From positions 55,780 to 119,779 of the forward strand of contig JAUHWT010000018.1 in assembly GCA_030427145.1 (NCBI GenBank): 64,000 nt of DNA. Direction: 5' to 3'. Shown piece by piece: positions 35,929-45,638 of this stretch. How positions within the stretch are numbered: position 1 is the first letter of the stretch; every line of letters begins with the position of its first letter. Source of the DNA: Alphaproteobacteria bacterium (GTDB taxonomy: Bacteria > Pseudomonadota > Alphaproteobacteria > Rhodobacterales > Rhodobacteraceae). Under the pieces are notes generated by a model that was not told the origin of the DNA, did not search any database, and saw only the letters and a list, made by a program, of their open reading frames with translations. The position numbers and the translations under genes were made by a program.

Positions 35929-36825
35929 ATGCTGGCCGTCCTTACAACGCTTGCGCCGGATTTTATGCTGTTGATGGCCGGCGCCGTGCTTGGGCGGTTC
36001 CTGCCTGCGGTAGTCTGGAGAAACGCTGACAGGGTCAACTTCCGGGTCATGTTTCCCGCGCTCATTTTCCTTGCCGCATACAGCCATCCTCCAGCACCAG
36101 GTGATCTTACGGTCATCGCGCTCGGAACCGCTTTTGTCATGGGGGCGGGGTGTTTTCTTACATGGTGGCTAAGACCTCTCGGCCCGCCCCGTTTTGTGGA
36201 CTTCGCGGCCCTGTGGCAGACGGCCTGGCGATTCAACACCGCATTGGGACTCGTCGCCGTCCAGCTCCTCCCGAAAACCAGTCACGGATTGATGTCACTC
36301 GCCGTGGCTTTTGCAATTCCGGTTTCAAATCTGATGGCCATCACGGCTTTGACCCACGGCCGAAAAATTGGCGTTACCGGAATGCTGCGCAACGTGGTCG
36401 GCAATCCGTTTATTGTGGCCGGCATTTTGGGTCTCATGCTCCCCGCCATCCAAATTGAGCTTCCGCAGATCCTGCTGGGCGGGTTGGGCGTCCTTTCCTG
36501 GGGGGCTGTTCCGGTTGCATTGCTGTCTATTGGTGCGGCCGTGAACTGGAAGGCACTTGCCGAATTGGATGCATTCGCGGGCGCGCTGAACGTCGTTAAG
36601 CTCGTCATTTTGCCGGTGCTGGTTTGGTGCAGCGGCAGTTTTGCCGGAATGAGCTCCGATCACCTAAGCGTTTTGACGCTTTTTGCCGCACTTCCCACTG
36701 CGCCGGCATCGCTGGTCCTTGCCACTGTTTACGGCGCGGAGAGAACATCTGTTGCCACAATGGTGGCACAATCCACGATCCTGGGTTGCGTCACCATGCC
36801 ACTTTGGCTGGTCGTGCTGACCTGA
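35929..36825 (+). CDS. AEC (auxin efflux carrier) family transporter
   Basis: 298 residues with about ten hydrophobic segments, including the family stretch FPALIFLAAYSH, LPKTSHGLMSLAVAFAIPVSNL, GNPFIVAGILGLML and FAALPTAPASLVLATVYGAE. These transporters carry small organic acids or amino acids in bacteria. ATG 35929 (with GGGGTGGG upstream) or GTG 35920 could be the start. It converges with the DUF4387 gene, leaving 11 bases. Confidence 0.87.
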   Translation: MLAVLTTLAPDFMLLMAGAVLGRFLPAVVWRNADRVNFRVMFPALIFLAAYSHPPAPGDLTVIALGTAFVMGAGCFLTWWLRPLGPPRFVDFAALWQTAWRFNTALGLVAVQLLPKTSHGLMSLAVAFAIPVSNLMAITALTHGRKIGVTGMLRNVVGNPFIVAGILGLMLPAIQIELPQILLGGLGVLSWGAVPVALLSIGAAVNWKALAELDAFAGALNVVKLVILPVLVWCSGSFAGMSSDHLSVLTLFAALPTAPASLVLATVYGAERTSVATMVAQSTILGCVTMPLWLVVLT

Positions 36826-36836
36826 CGATCTATGCG

Positions 36837-37148
36837 TTAAACCGCCTCAGGCAGCTCAAATTCCGCCAGCAGTGAGGCAAACGCGGCGCCGTGCATGTCC
36901 CTGTCCTGAGGCGTGCCCTGAACCTGGGGTCTGGGAAAACTAAATTTCACCACGTTCAGATCCGGGATATCGAAGCGTTTGACGTGTTGGGTTGGCGTGT
37001 CTGCCAGTTTCGCCACGTCCGTCGTTTTGAGACCCGATACGACCCTCCGGTAGCTGTCCGGATTCCCGCAGAAAATATCCACCGTCAGCCAAAACGGCCC
37101 GGCGTTCTTGCTGCGGACCTTTTCGACGATGCTCCCCAGCTTACCCAT
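36837..37148 (-). CDS. DUF4387 family protein
   Basis: 103 residues from ATG 37148, starting MGKLGSIVEKVRSKNAGPFWL, which matches the small DUF4387 partner of AtuA-like proteins. Overlaps the AtuA-like gene by eight bases. Function unknown; fused or adjacent occurrence with AtuA homologues implies one complex. The frame is open further upstream but those codons overlap the neighbour. Confidence 0.82.
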   Translation of the reverse strand: MGKLGSIVEKVRSKNAGPFWLTVDIFCGNPDSYRRVVSGLKTTDVAKLADTPTQHVKRFDIPDLNVVKFSFPRPQVQGTPQDRDMHGAAFASLLAEFELPEAV

Positions 37149-38502
37149 GTCCGACCTCCACGACCTCGAGCCTGAAAGCCTCCATAGGATAATCCAGAAC
37201 CAGCACATGGTTCAGGCAAAACTCGTGACACTCCCCGCGCCTCAGTTCAGCCGGTGAGAAGGGGAAAGCAAATGTCGGCTGTTCCTCTTCCTGTGTGAGC
37301 GGATGATGCAGCAGATACGGGTTGAGGGTCTTGGTGATTTCCGAGGCCAACTCGTCCGATTGAGCCGTCACAATCCCCATCACGCCAACCTCGGCAGCTG
37401 TCTCCGCACGGTTTTCCAGTGCGCCCAGAGTGGCATCGCGGCCGATCACGCGCAGTTCGATGCTGAAATCCTCCGCCGCGAGGTTTAGCCTCTGCATGAC
37501 CTTTTCGCGGCACCTGGTTGTTATGTCGTCGCACCAGGTTGAGATATTTTCGACGTAGCGGGCATCCCGGATGAGCGTTGGGATGACGTACTGGTACCCG
37601 GCCTGTCGCGCCCCTTCCAGTTTCACGGTGTACGTGTCGGACGGCACCCATTTGGACCCTGTCACTCGTACACTGCGGTCATCCTTGGCCTGGTATTTTG
37701 CCTCCGTGACGTCCAGGTGTCCTCCGGGCTCAAAGAGGATGAACGGATTGGAATTCTCATAGAGCATGTGCGCTGAAACGGTATGCGGCGTCGACCGCGA
37801 CGACTCAGCCATGGGTACAACCGTGAACCCACTCTCATCGAACTCCACCATCAGAACGCCCGACTGCGGATTGGTCGCACATAGCGCGCCGCATTCCCCG
37901 ATCTTCGCGCCATGCCACGCGGCACCGCTGTTCGCTCCGTTCCTGAGGGGTAGGGCGGCGATGATGGCGGTATCGGTCGTTCGACCCGCAATCACAACAT
38001 CCGCACCCGTATCCAGAGCCGCCTGGATCTGTTCCGCTCCGGCCAGTGCGACAATATTGGTGCAGTCGCGCAGGATATCCGGAGAGATCTCCGGCGCGGG
38101 ATCAAGCGGGCGAATGCGGCCCTGGTCGAGCGCCTCAACCAGCCGCTCCGGATCCTGACTGCATCGCAGGGTTGCAACCTTCAGTTTTGCCCCGGTCTCC
38201 TCCGCAATCTCCTTCGTAATCGACAGCAGCCAGTCAACGGTCTGATCGGTGCCGCAGGTTCCGGCGGTTCCAATGACAAGCGGCACACCTGCTTTGGCCC
38301 GGGCCTCCATAAGGCCCTTCCACTCGATTTTGGTGGAAGCCCTCGCGTATTTCGACATGCCCCGGCCGAGATAGGCCGGGCCGGAATCCGTGGAGCCACC
38401 ATCGATAGCGATAATGTCCGGCTTTTCCGCCAGACCGCGTTCCAGGGCCACAATGTCGCAATTCAGCCCCAATGCTCCGGATGGTACGAGTACGCGCGTC
38501 AT
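37141..38502 (-). CDS. AtuA family protein (DUF1446, acyclic terpene utilisation-like)
   Basis: 453 residues. The start VLVPSGALGLNCDIVALERGL, then DIIAIDGGSTDSGPAYLG and VVIAGRTTDTAIIAA, is typical of DUF1446. AtuA is required for growth on citronellol in Pseudomonas, but many homologues sit in other catabolic loci. It follows tctA after one base and overlaps the DUF4387 gene, so it belongs to the TTT operon and probably acts on the imported acid or its CoA ester; that is inference. Confidence 0.85.
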   Translation of the reverse strand: MTRVLVPSGALGLNCDIVALERGLAEKPDIIAIDGGSTDSGPAYLGRGMSKYARASTKIEWKGLMEARAKAGVPLVIGTAGTCGTDQTVDWLLSITKEIAEETGAKLKVATLRCSQDPERLVEALDQGRIRPLDPAPEISPDILRDCTNIVALAGAEQIQAALDTGADVVIAGRTTDTAIIAALPLRNGANSGAAWHGAKIGECGALCATNPQSGVLMVEFDESGFTVVPMAESSRSTPHTVSAHMLYENSNPFILFEPGGHLDVTEAKYQAKDDRSVRVTGSKWVPSDTYTVKLEGARQAGYQYVIPTLIRDARYVENISTWCDDITTRCREKVMQRLNLAAEDFSIELRVIGRDATLGALENRAETAAEVGVMGIVTAQSDELASEITKTLNPYLLHHPLTQEEEQPTFAFPFSPAELRRGECHEFCLNHVLVLDYPMEAFRLEVVEVGHG

Positions 38503-38503
38503 G

Positions 38504-40009
38504 TCAGTCCGTAATCCTCTGAGGTTTTTTCAGGAGTCCCCGCAGGAACATCGGTGCCACGAAACCGGCTACCGCCGCAATCCAAAGTCCAATCGAAATA
38601 GGCGATGACAGAAGATAGAAGATGTCACCGTCGGAGATCACCATCGCCCGACGAAGGGCATCTTCCATGTGCCCGCCAAGAAGGATGCCCAAAATCACCG
38701 GCACCGTCGGGATGTCGAGCTTACGCAGCACATAACCCAGCACGCCAAATGCCACCATCAGCAGGAGATCGAAATAACTGCCGGACAGGGAGTAGATGCC
38801 GACGAACGATATCATCGTAACCCCCGGCAGCAGCACCCAGGCCGGGACCGTGAGGACTTTGACGAAAATTTTGACCATCGGCACGTTCATCAGCAGCAGA
38901 ACGAAGTTCGCGATCAGCAGCGAGGCAATCAGACCCCACACCACCTCCGGCCGATCCGTGAACAGCGTCGGACCGGGCGTAATGTTCAGTGTCATAAGAA
39001 GCGCGAGCAGAACGGCCGTCGTGCCCGATCCCGGTACGCCCAGCGTCAGCATGGGAACCAGCGCGCCACCGGCGGCTGAGTTGTTCCCGGCTTCGGGTGC
39101 GGCAATGCCCTGCGGAACGCCCGTGCCAAAACCTCCCTTGGGACCGGCAATGGATTTCTCCGACATGTAGGCAAGGAAACTGCCGAGCGACGCACCGGCA
39201 CCGGGCAGAACGCCCGCAAAGAACCCAACCACGCTTGACCGCAGCATGGTCCACTTGGATTTCCCTATGTCCTTCCAGGGGATGGTCACGCGGTCCAGTT
39301 TGATGCCAATCGACGAATCCTTGCCGTGGCTCTCAATGAAGAAAAACACCTCGGCGATGGCGAACAGGCCCACGATTGCCACAAGGAAATCAATGCCATC
39401 CATCAGATGCATGTTTCCGCCGGTAAGGCGCGGCATGCCTGAGTTGTTGTCCACGCCGACCATGGCGATTGCCAGCCCCAGGCACGAGGCCATCGCCGCC
39501 TTGGCCTGGTTGTTCGACGCCATGCCGCCGAGAGTGCAGAATGCGAGAAGATAGAGCGCAAAATACTCCGCCGGACCGAAGAAATAGGCCACACGCGCGA
39601 GCAGCGGGGCCAGAAGCATCAGGCCGATTGTGGCAAGAAACGCACCAACAAAGGACGCAACACCGGAAAGGACCAGCGCATCACCCGCGCGGCCCTGACG
39701 GGCCATCGGATACCCGTCAAGCGTCGTCATCAGCGCGGGTTCGTCACCGGGAATATTCAGCAGGATCGAACTGATCCTGCCGCCATACATTGCCCCGTAG
39801 TAAACCGCGGTCATCAGAACCAGGGCTGATGTCGCATCGAGCCCGAGCGAAAACGTCAACGGAATGAGAATTGCCACGCCATTGGACGGCCCAAGACCGG
39901 GCAGGGCGCCGATAATGGTGCCAAGGAAACAGCCGATGACCGCCAGCATCAGCGTATAGGGCGAAAGGGCGATGGAAAATCCAAGCGCGAGATTGGCCAG
40001 TGTATCCAT
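38504..40009 (-). CDS. tctA: Tripartite tricarboxylate transporter large permease TctA
   Basis: 501 residues with about 11-12 hydrophobic segments. Family signatures are LPGLGPSNGVAILIPLTF, YGGRISSILLNIPGDEPALMT and ITPGPTLFTDRPEVVWGLIAS. With TctB and the periplasmic TctC it takes up a carboxylate in sodium- or proton-coupled fashion. Five bases separate it from tctB upstream. Confidence 0.94.
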   Translation of the reverse strand: MDTLANLALGFSIALSPYTLMLAVIGCFLGTIIGALPGLGPSNGVAILIPLTFSLGLDATSALVLMTAVYYGAMYGGRISSILLNIPGDEPALMTTLDGYPMARQGRAGDALVLSGVASFVGAFLATIGLMLLAPLLARVAYFFGPAEYFALYLLAFCTLGGMASNNQAKAAMASCLGLAIAMVGVDNNSGMPRLTGGNMHLMDGIDFLVAIVGLFAIAEVFFFIESHGKDSSIGIKLDRVTIPWKDIGKSKWTMLRSSVVGFFAGVLPGAGASLGSFLAYMSEKSIAGPKGGFGTGVPQGIAAPEAGNNSAAGGALVPMLTLGVPGSGTTAVLLALLMTLNITPGPTLFTDRPEVVWGLIASLLIANFVLLLMNVPMVKIFVKVLTVPAWVLLPGVTMISFVGIYSLSGSYFDLLLMVAFGVLGYVLRKLDIPTVPVILGILLGGHMEDALRRAMVISDGDIFYLLSSPISIGLWIAAVAGFVAPMFLRGLLKKPQRITD

Positions 40010-40014
40010 CGGTC

Positions 40015-40494
40015 CTAGTCCTCCGCGCCGATTTCAGCCGGTGCGACGGCGGCGGGCGGTTCCGACATGTGCGGTAACGGCACCAGTCCAAGCCCAAGGG
40101 CGTATTTGAAGAGCAAAAACAGTCCCACCGAAAGACCGGCTCCGGACAGGGCCGCCGCAACAACACGCGATGAAATCTGATAGCTGAGCACTGCCGCGGT
40201 GATTGCGGTCGGTATGATGAAGCCAAACGGCTTCAGGGAATAGGCGTAGGCGACCAGAACCACGACCGCGACAAACAGTGCGATAAACGTCCTCCGGGCC
40301 GGCCATTCCGGGTCGGGATCGGGGCGAACTATCATCACAAGTGCGCAGAGGGCCGCAACCGAGCCAATCAGGATGGGAAAGGCTTTCGGCCCGACCGGGT
40401 CAGCGAGAAAGCTGGTCTGGATCTGGGTGGCGCTCGCGATATACGCGAGCGCTGCAAACAGGGCGACCAGACCGAAAATCCGGTCACTGGCCAT
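40015..40494 (-). CDS. tctB: Tripartite tricarboxylate transporter small subunit TctB
   Basis: 159 residues with four hydrophobic segments and a short acidic tail. DPVGPKAFPILIGSVAALC is the standard TctB block. Stop of tctC and start of tctB overlap by one base (TAATG). Confidence 0.88.
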   Translation of the reverse strand: MASDRIFGLVALFAALAYIASATQIQTSFLADPVGPKAFPILIGSVAALCALVMIVRPDPDPEWPARRTFIALFVAVVVLVAYAYSLKPFGFIIPTAITAAVLSYQISSRVVAAALSGAGLSVGLFLLFKYALGLGLVPLPHMSEPPAAVAPAEIGAED

Positions 40495-41462
40495 TACTGG
40501 ATGACCCCGATCTCTTTGGAGAGCGTGTTGATCTCATCCACCAGGGTGTCGACATAGGACTGGAAATCGGCTCCGACCATGGTGAACGGTGCCAGACCGT
40601 TTGCCGCCATCGCCTCGTGCCATTCCTCGCTGTCGGCAACCTGCTGAAGTTTGTCGCTCCAGGCATCGAAGGTCTCGTCGCTGACGTCCTTGGGTATGTA
40701 AAGCCCGCGCCAGTTGACCGCCACGACGTCAAAACCCTGTTCCCGTGCCGTGGGGATATCCTCAAAGCCGGGCACGCGCTCCTCAGTCAGAACGGCAATC
40801 GCGCGAACCTCTCCGGAATCAAGGAAACCGACAACTTCCGACATGTCGCCGGTCATGGCCTGGGTGAAACCACCCACGGTCTGGGTGATCGCATCAGCGC
40901 CACCGTCCACACCGATGTATTTCACCTTGGTAATGTCCGTGAACCCGGCCCGCTGCAGGATCATGAGCGGCTTGAGGTGATCGAAGCCACCAACCGCTGA
41001 CCCGCCAGCAAACGCGACAGACCCTGGATCGGCCTTGATTGCCTCAACCAGGTCCCCAAGGCTCTGATAGGGGCTGTCATTCGCGACCACGATCACACCT
41101 GGATCGGCACCGATTGCACCCACGAAACGGACCTGATCGGCCGTCATTCCGGCATAGGCATTTTGCGCGAGCCGCGTAGTGGTGGCGGAGGAGGCCGCAA
41201 CAATCAGATCCTCGTCGCTGCCGCGTTCGGCAACCACGTGGTTATAGGCAACGCCGCCGCCGGCTCCCGCCATGTTGGTCACCTGGACGGGCTGATCAAC
41301 GGCACCAATGTCGAACATGATCTTGCCGATCTGGCGACAGGTGAAGTCCCAGCCACCGCCAGGGTTTGCAGGCGCGATACACTCTGCAGCGGAAACCGCA
41401 CCGGCGGCTCCTGTCGAGATAACGGCACCGGTAATCAGCGCCCGGAAAAGACGTGAGGTCAT
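40494..41462 (-). CDS. tctC: Tripartite tricarboxylate transporter substrate-binding protein TctC
   Basis: 322 residues. A signal peptide ends near SAGAVSAAE-type AxA site at residue 26; the mature protein starts CIAPANPGGGWDFTCR, a TctC/Bug pattern, with VTNMAGAGGGVAYNHV and NWRGLYIPKDV later. Being first in the operon, it is probably the most highly expressed part. The ligand is not evident; the AtuA-like partner hints at a branched or terpenoid acid. Confidence 0.92.
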   Translation of the reverse strand: MTSRLFRALITGAVISTGAAGAVSAAECIAPANPGGGWDFTCRQIGKIMFDIGAVDQPVQVTNMAGAGGGVAYNHVVAERGSDEDLIVAASSATTTRLAQNAYAGMTADQVRFVGAIGADPGVIVVANDSPYQSLGDLVEAIKADPGSVAFAGGSAVGGFDHLKPLMILQRAGFTDITKVKYIGVDGGADAITQTVGGFTQAMTGDMSEVVGFLDSGEVRAIAVLTEERVPGFEDIPTAREQGFDVVAVNWRGLYIPKDVSDETFDAWSDKLQQVADSEEWHEAMAANGLAPFTMVGADFQSYVDTLVDEINTLSKEIGVIQ

Positions 41463-41834
41463 GGAAGTCTCCCTTTCTTCATGCGGTTTTGTTTAACCGG
41501 CATGTTATTATTGACTAATCGCAGTCTGGCACCGCTATCGCTCCCAGGTAAAGAGCAAATACGGCCCAAGGGCGGCTGGAACGTCAGACATTTACCAAAA
41601 TGCGGGCGCAACTGCATCGCATCGGTGGTGAGTAACACGGAACAGCACGATATCTTTGTTTGCACGTGACATATCCGATCACATCACCGCCGTTAACCAG
41701 GATGACGCTCGACAACCGGCACGCGCAGGTATAGGAGCGCGGCAAAAGGCCTGCGGAAATCTCCGCTGCGCCGGTGTGCCCAGGGTCCGGGTCGGTTCCC
41801 GTCACACGGTTTCCCGGATCCGAAAGAAAATACG
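41463..41834. promoter_or_regulatory. Divergent intergenic region between tctC and the helicase gene
   Basis: 372 bases without a convincing gene. It must hold the promoters for the minus-strand transporter operon and the plus-strand helicase. Near tctC lies GGGAGACTTCC as ribosome site. A TTGACT at about 41508 has no well-spaced -10 box. Short frames crossing the region are unlikely to be genes. The leader in front of the helicase could be long and structured, as in other DEAD-box genes. Confidence 0.5.
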
Positions 41835-43601
41835 ATGATAGAAATTCCAGGTATTCCCCAGCCCCTGTCGGAGGCTCTGGAACAGCGCGGCTATTCCACC
41901 CTGACCCCGGTTCAGGAGGCGGTGCTGGCGCCGGAATACGTCTCACGCGACATGCTTGTCTCCGCACAGACCGGTTCAGGCAAAACCGTAGCGTTCGGAC
42001 TGGCGGTCGCACCAACTCTGTTAGGTGAAGACGCGCGTTTCGGTCAGGCGGATGCTCCGCTTGCGCTGGTGGTGACACCGACGCGGGAACTGGCGATCCA
42101 GGTCAAGCGCGAACTTGAATGGCTCTTTGCCAATGCCGGTGCGCGCATTGCATCCTGCGTGGGCGGTATGGACATGCGTACCGAACGCCGCGCGCTGGGT
42201 GCGGGGGCTCATATTGTCGTGGGCACCCCGGGTCGTCTGCGGGACCATATTTCGCGAAACTCGCTGATCCTCGATGACATTCGCGCGGTCGTGCTTGATG
42301 AGGCCGACGAAATGCTCGACCTCGGCTTCCGCGAGGACCTTGAGTTCATCCTTGAGGCCGCACCGGTCGAACGCCGAACACTCCTGTTTTCCGCAACCGT
42401 GTCCAAACCCATTGCCGCTCTGGCGAAGCGGTTTCAAAACGATGCGGCCCGCGTCTCCACCACCAGTGACCGCGACCAGCATGGCGATATCGAATACCGT
42501 GCACTGACCGTGGCCGCTCGCGACCGGGAAAACGCGATCATTAACGTGCTGCGGTATTATGAGGCGAAAAACGTCCTCATTTTCTGCGGCACGAGGGCTG
42601 CGGTCAATCACCTGACGTCGCGGTTCAACAATCGCGGCTTTTCGGTTGTGGCCCTGTCCGGCGAACTGAGTCAGGCGCAGAGGACCCACGCTCTTCAGGC
42701 CATGCGCGACGGCCGCGCTCAGGTCTGCATCGCCACGGATGTTGCCGCGCGTGGCATCGATTTGCCGAACCTCGAGCTTGTGATCCACGCCGACATTCCC
42801 AAAAACCGCGAAAGCCTTCTGCACCGCAGCGGTCGAACCGGACGGGCCGGGCGCAAGGGAACCAGTGTTCTGATCGTCCCTAACAGCGCCCGAAGCCGCA
42901 CCGATCGGCTTCTGCGCAATGCCGGCGTTTCGGCTGAGTGGGGTAACCCCCCGTCGGCTGAGGAGGTTCTCGCCCGCGATGACGAACGTCTTCTAAACCA
43001 CGCGGTACTGGCCGATGACGCCGTTGAGGTTGATGCGGATCTCGTGCAAAAGCTCCTCGAACAGAATGGGCCTGAAAAAATTGCGGCCGCCTTCGTCCGT
43101 CTCGCCCGCGAAGGCAAATCCGCACCAGAGGAACTCGAGGCAACCTCTGCCGCGGGGCAGGGCAAGCGCAAACATTCCGACTTCGATAACGGCCCCTGGA
43201 TCAGTCTCTCTGTCGGTCGTACCCAGGGTGCCGATCCCAAATGGCTGCTGCCACTGCTGGTTGGGGCTGGCAATCTCAACCGTCGGGACGTGGGCGCCAT
43301 TCGCATGCAGCACAACGAGACCTTCGTGCAGCTTGCACCGGGGAGTGATGACGGTTTCTTCAGCGCGCTTGGCCCTGATGCCATTCTGGAGCGCGACATC
43401 ACCGCGCGGCGTGTTGAGGGCATCCCTGCCTTTGCGAAAGCGGCGCAGGACCACCGCAAATCCAGCGATGGTCCACGCAAACCCCGGCCCGGGAAAAACA
43501 GACCCGGTGCGGATGAACGGGCACCGGCAAAAGGAGCCGTAACCGGACTGAAGAAACGCAAAAAAGTGAAGGGCAAGACGGGCGCGGGCAAAACCTCCTG
43601 A
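41835..43601 (+). CDS. DEAD-box RNA helicase with DbpA-like RNA-binding domain
   Basis: 588 residues. Motifs: Q motif with TPVQEAVL, Walker A AQTGSGKT, PTRELA, DEAD (VVLDEADEMLDLGF), SAT, and HRSGRTGRAGRKG. Residues about 450-520 (WISLSVGRTQGADPKWLLPLL) look like the DbpA/RBD RNA-binding domain, followed by a Lys/Arg/Pro-rich tail. Such enzymes assist ribosome assembly or act at low temperature. The exact subfamily (DbpA, CsdA or RhlE) is not certain. Confidence 0.92.
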   Translation: MIEIPGIPQPLSEALEQRGYSTLTPVQEAVLAPEYVSRDMLVSAQTGSGKTVAFGLAVAPTLLGEDARFGQADAPLALVVTPTRELAIQVKRELEWLFANAGARIASCVGGMDMRTERRALGAGAHIVVGTPGRLRDHISRNSLILDDIRAVVLDEADEMLDLGFREDLEFILEAAPVERRTLLFSATVSKPIAALAKRFQNDAARVSTTSDRDQHGDIEYRALTVAARDRENAIINVLRYYEAKNVLIFCGTRAAVNHLTSRFNNRGFSVVALSGELSQAQRTHALQAMRDGRAQVCIATDVAARGIDLPNLELVIHADIPKNRESLLHRSGRTGRAGRKGTSVLIVPNSARSRTDRLLRNAGVSAEWGNPPSAEEVLARDDERLLNHAVLADDAVEVDADLVQKLLEQNGPEKIAAAFVRLAREGKSAPEELEATSAAGQGKRKHSDFDNGPWISLSVGRTQGADPKWLLPLLVGAGNLNRRDVGAIRMQHNETFVQLAPGSDDGFFSALGPDAILERDITARRVEGIPAFAKAAQDHRKSSDGPRKPRPGKNRPGADERAPAKGAVTGLKKRKKVKGKTGAGKTS

Positions 43602-43737
43602 CCGCTGCCGCGTTTCGACGTCCAGCCCCAATCCTGATCTTTGCTTTTTCCAATCGGTACAATAACATGGCGCGCAACATCGACATGGCCGGGAGCGTTC
43701 GGGTTGTTTGACAGTTTGGTGATCTGGCTCATGCCCT

Positions 43738-44853
43738 ATGGCTGAACCTCAGATATCCATCCGCGGCGACGGCGACATGTCCACGCTTGTGGCGTCCGGT
43801 GAACTCACGGTGGTCAACATGAACCGTCTCGAAGAGATGGTTGCGGATAACGTCAAAGGCGGGTTCGCCGCGATAGATATTGGCGATGTCAGCAAACTCG
43901 ACACCGCCGGTGCCTGGTTATTGACGGGGCTGCTGCAACGCTCGAACAATCCCGAAGCCGGGTTTGAAAACGCCACCGACCTGCAAAAATCCCTTCTCGA
44001 GACCGTCGCGGACAACATGCCAAAGCCTCTGCCGCCACAAAAACGGCAGGAAGGGTTTGTGAATTGGTTGAACATGGTCGGTCAGGGGACTTCCGAGGCC
44101 TGGTCCAGCATGCTCGAAATACTGAGCCTTCTGGGTGAGATCATCGCGCGCATTGCGGGTTACGCCCTGCGCCCATGGCGTTTGCGCTGGACGTCCCTTG
44201 TCCATCACATGCAGGCGGTCGGACTGAACGCGATCCCCATTGTCCTGCTGATGTCATTCCTGATCGGCGTCGTTCTGGCATTTCAGGGCGCGGTTCAGCT
44301 TCAGCAGTTCGGTGCTGAGATCTTCGTTGTGGACCTTATCTCCATATCCATCCTGCGCGAACTGGGTATTCTTCTAACCGCGATCATCGTGGCGGGCCGG
44401 TCTGGCTCGGCCTTCACCGCGTCAATTGGCTCAATGAAAATGCGGGAGGAAATCGACGCCATGCGCACGCTTGGCCTTGATCCAGTCAGCGTTCTTGTCG
44501 TGCCGCGCGTTCTGGCTCTGGTGATCATGCTGCCCATTCTGGGCTTCCTCGCTGATATGGCGGGTCTGATTGGCGGCTGTCTGATGGTCTGGATCAATTT
44601 GGGCCTGTCGCCGACCGTGTTTTACGGACGGCTTCTCGACAATACGGATGCGTGGCAATTCCTGATCGGTATGATCAAGGCTCCATTCTTTGCCGTCCTC
44701 ATCGCCCTGATCGGCTGCCACATGGGTCTGCGTGTCAAGGGTAACGCTGAATCCCTCGGTGTGATGACATCCCGGTCGGTGGTCATGGGCATCTTCATGG
44801 TCATTATCGCGGACGCCCTGTTTTCCATCTTCTTTGCGTTGCTGGGGCTGTGA
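43738..44853 (+). CDS. MlaE-type lipid transport permease with N-terminal STAS domain
   Basis: 371 residues. Residues about 1-90 form a STAS (MlaB-like) domain with DIGDVSKLDTAGAWLLTGLL, and the rest is the MlaE permease with about five membrane helices (LNAIPIVLLMSFLIGVVLAF; AGRSGSAFTASIGSMKMREE; VMGIFMVIIADALFSIFF). In E. coli MlaB is a separate subunit; fusion is common in alphaproteobacteria. The permease with MlaF and MlaD moves phospholipids between membranes. Stop and next start overlap (TGATG). Confidence 0.9.
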   Translation: MAEPQISIRGDGDMSTLVASGELTVVNMNRLEEMVADNVKGGFAAIDIGDVSKLDTAGAWLLTGLLQRSNNPEAGFENATDLQKSLLETVADNMPKPLPPQKRQEGFVNWLNMVGQGTSEAWSSMLEILSLLGEIIARIAGYALRPWRLRWTSLVHHMQAVGLNAIPIVLLMSFLIGVVLAFQGAVQLQQFGAEIFVVDLISISILRELGILLTAIIVAGRSGSAFTASIGSMKMREEIDAMRTLGLDPVSVLVVPRVLALVIMLPILGFLADMAGLIGGCLMVWINLGLSPTVFYGRLLDNTDAWQFLIGMIKAPFFAVLIALIGCHMGLRVKGNAESLGVMTSRSVVMGIFMVIIADALFSIFFALLGL

Positions 44854-45626
44854 TGACGTCCTCGCGCGAAACCATCATTGAGGTCCGTGGGGTTCACACC
44901 GCATTCGGGGATCATGTGGTCCATGATGAACTCGATCTCGACGTGTATCGCGGCGAAATCCTCGGGGTGGTCGGCGGTTCCGGCACGGGAAAATCCGTGC
45001 TGCTACGCGCTATCGTGGGATTGCTGAAACCTCAGAAGGGCGAAGTCAGGGTCTTCGGCACCGATGTTCTGAGCGCGTCGGATGCCGAATTCACCGAGAT
45101 CAGCAAACGCTGGGGGGTCATGTTCCAGGACGGCGCCCTCTTTTCCTCTCTCAACGTGCAGCAGAATGTCGAGGCGCCCATGCGCGAACTCCTCGACGTC
45201 GCGGCCGACACCCGCGCCAAACTCGCGCAGCTGAAACTGTCCATGGTCGGGCTGCCGGACAAGGCCCGCAGGGACTTTCCCTCGGATCTGTCCGGCGGCA
45301 TGCGGAAGCGCGCCGGGCTTGCCCGTGCGCTTTCCCTTGATCCGGAAATTGTCTTTCTCGATGAACCGACCGCCGGCCTGGACCCCATCGGCGCCGCCGC
45401 GTTCGACCAGCTCATCCGCCGCCTTGCCGATACGCTCGGTCTTACGGTGTTTCTGGTGACGCATGATCTCGACAGTCTGCACGCGATCTGCGACCGTATC
45501 GCGGTTCTCGCGGAGAAAAAAGTGTTGGTAACCGGAACCATGAAGGAAATGCTGGATGTGGATCACCCATGGGTGCGCGAGTATTTTCACGGTCCCCGGG
45601 CGCGGGCCGCACTGGAAACCGGCTGA
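44853..45626 (+). CDS. MlaF-type ABC transporter ATPase
   Basis: 257 residues. Walker A GGSGTGKSVLL, Q-loop MFQDGALFSSL, signature DLSGGMRKRAGLARAL, Walker B EIVFLDEPTAGLDP and the H-loop VTHDLDSL are all present. ATG 44853 overlaps the permease stop; a GTG three bases earlier is the alternative. It drives the Mla-type lipid transporter with the genes on either side. Confidence 0.93.
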   Translation: MTSSRETIIEVRGVHTAFGDHVVHDELDLDVYRGEILGVVGGSGTGKSVLLRAIVGLLKPQKGEVRVFGTDVLSASDAEFTEISKRWGVMFQDGALFSSLNVQQNVEAPMRELLDVAADTRAKLAQLKLSMVGLPDKARRDFPSDLSGGMRKRAGLARALSLDPEIVFLDEPTAGLDPIGAAAFDQLIRRLADTLGLTVFLVTHDLDSLHAICDRIAVLAEKKVLVTGTMKEMLDVDHPWVREYFHGPRARAALETG

Positions 45627-45638
45627 GGGACGGGCCTG

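Noticed and set aside
41656..41838. 60-codon frame before the helicase
   Set aside because: Short, basic, overlaps the helicase start and has no ribosome site.
42719..43732. 337-codon frame antisense to the helicase
   Set aside because: Ser/Arg-rich shadow of helicase codons.
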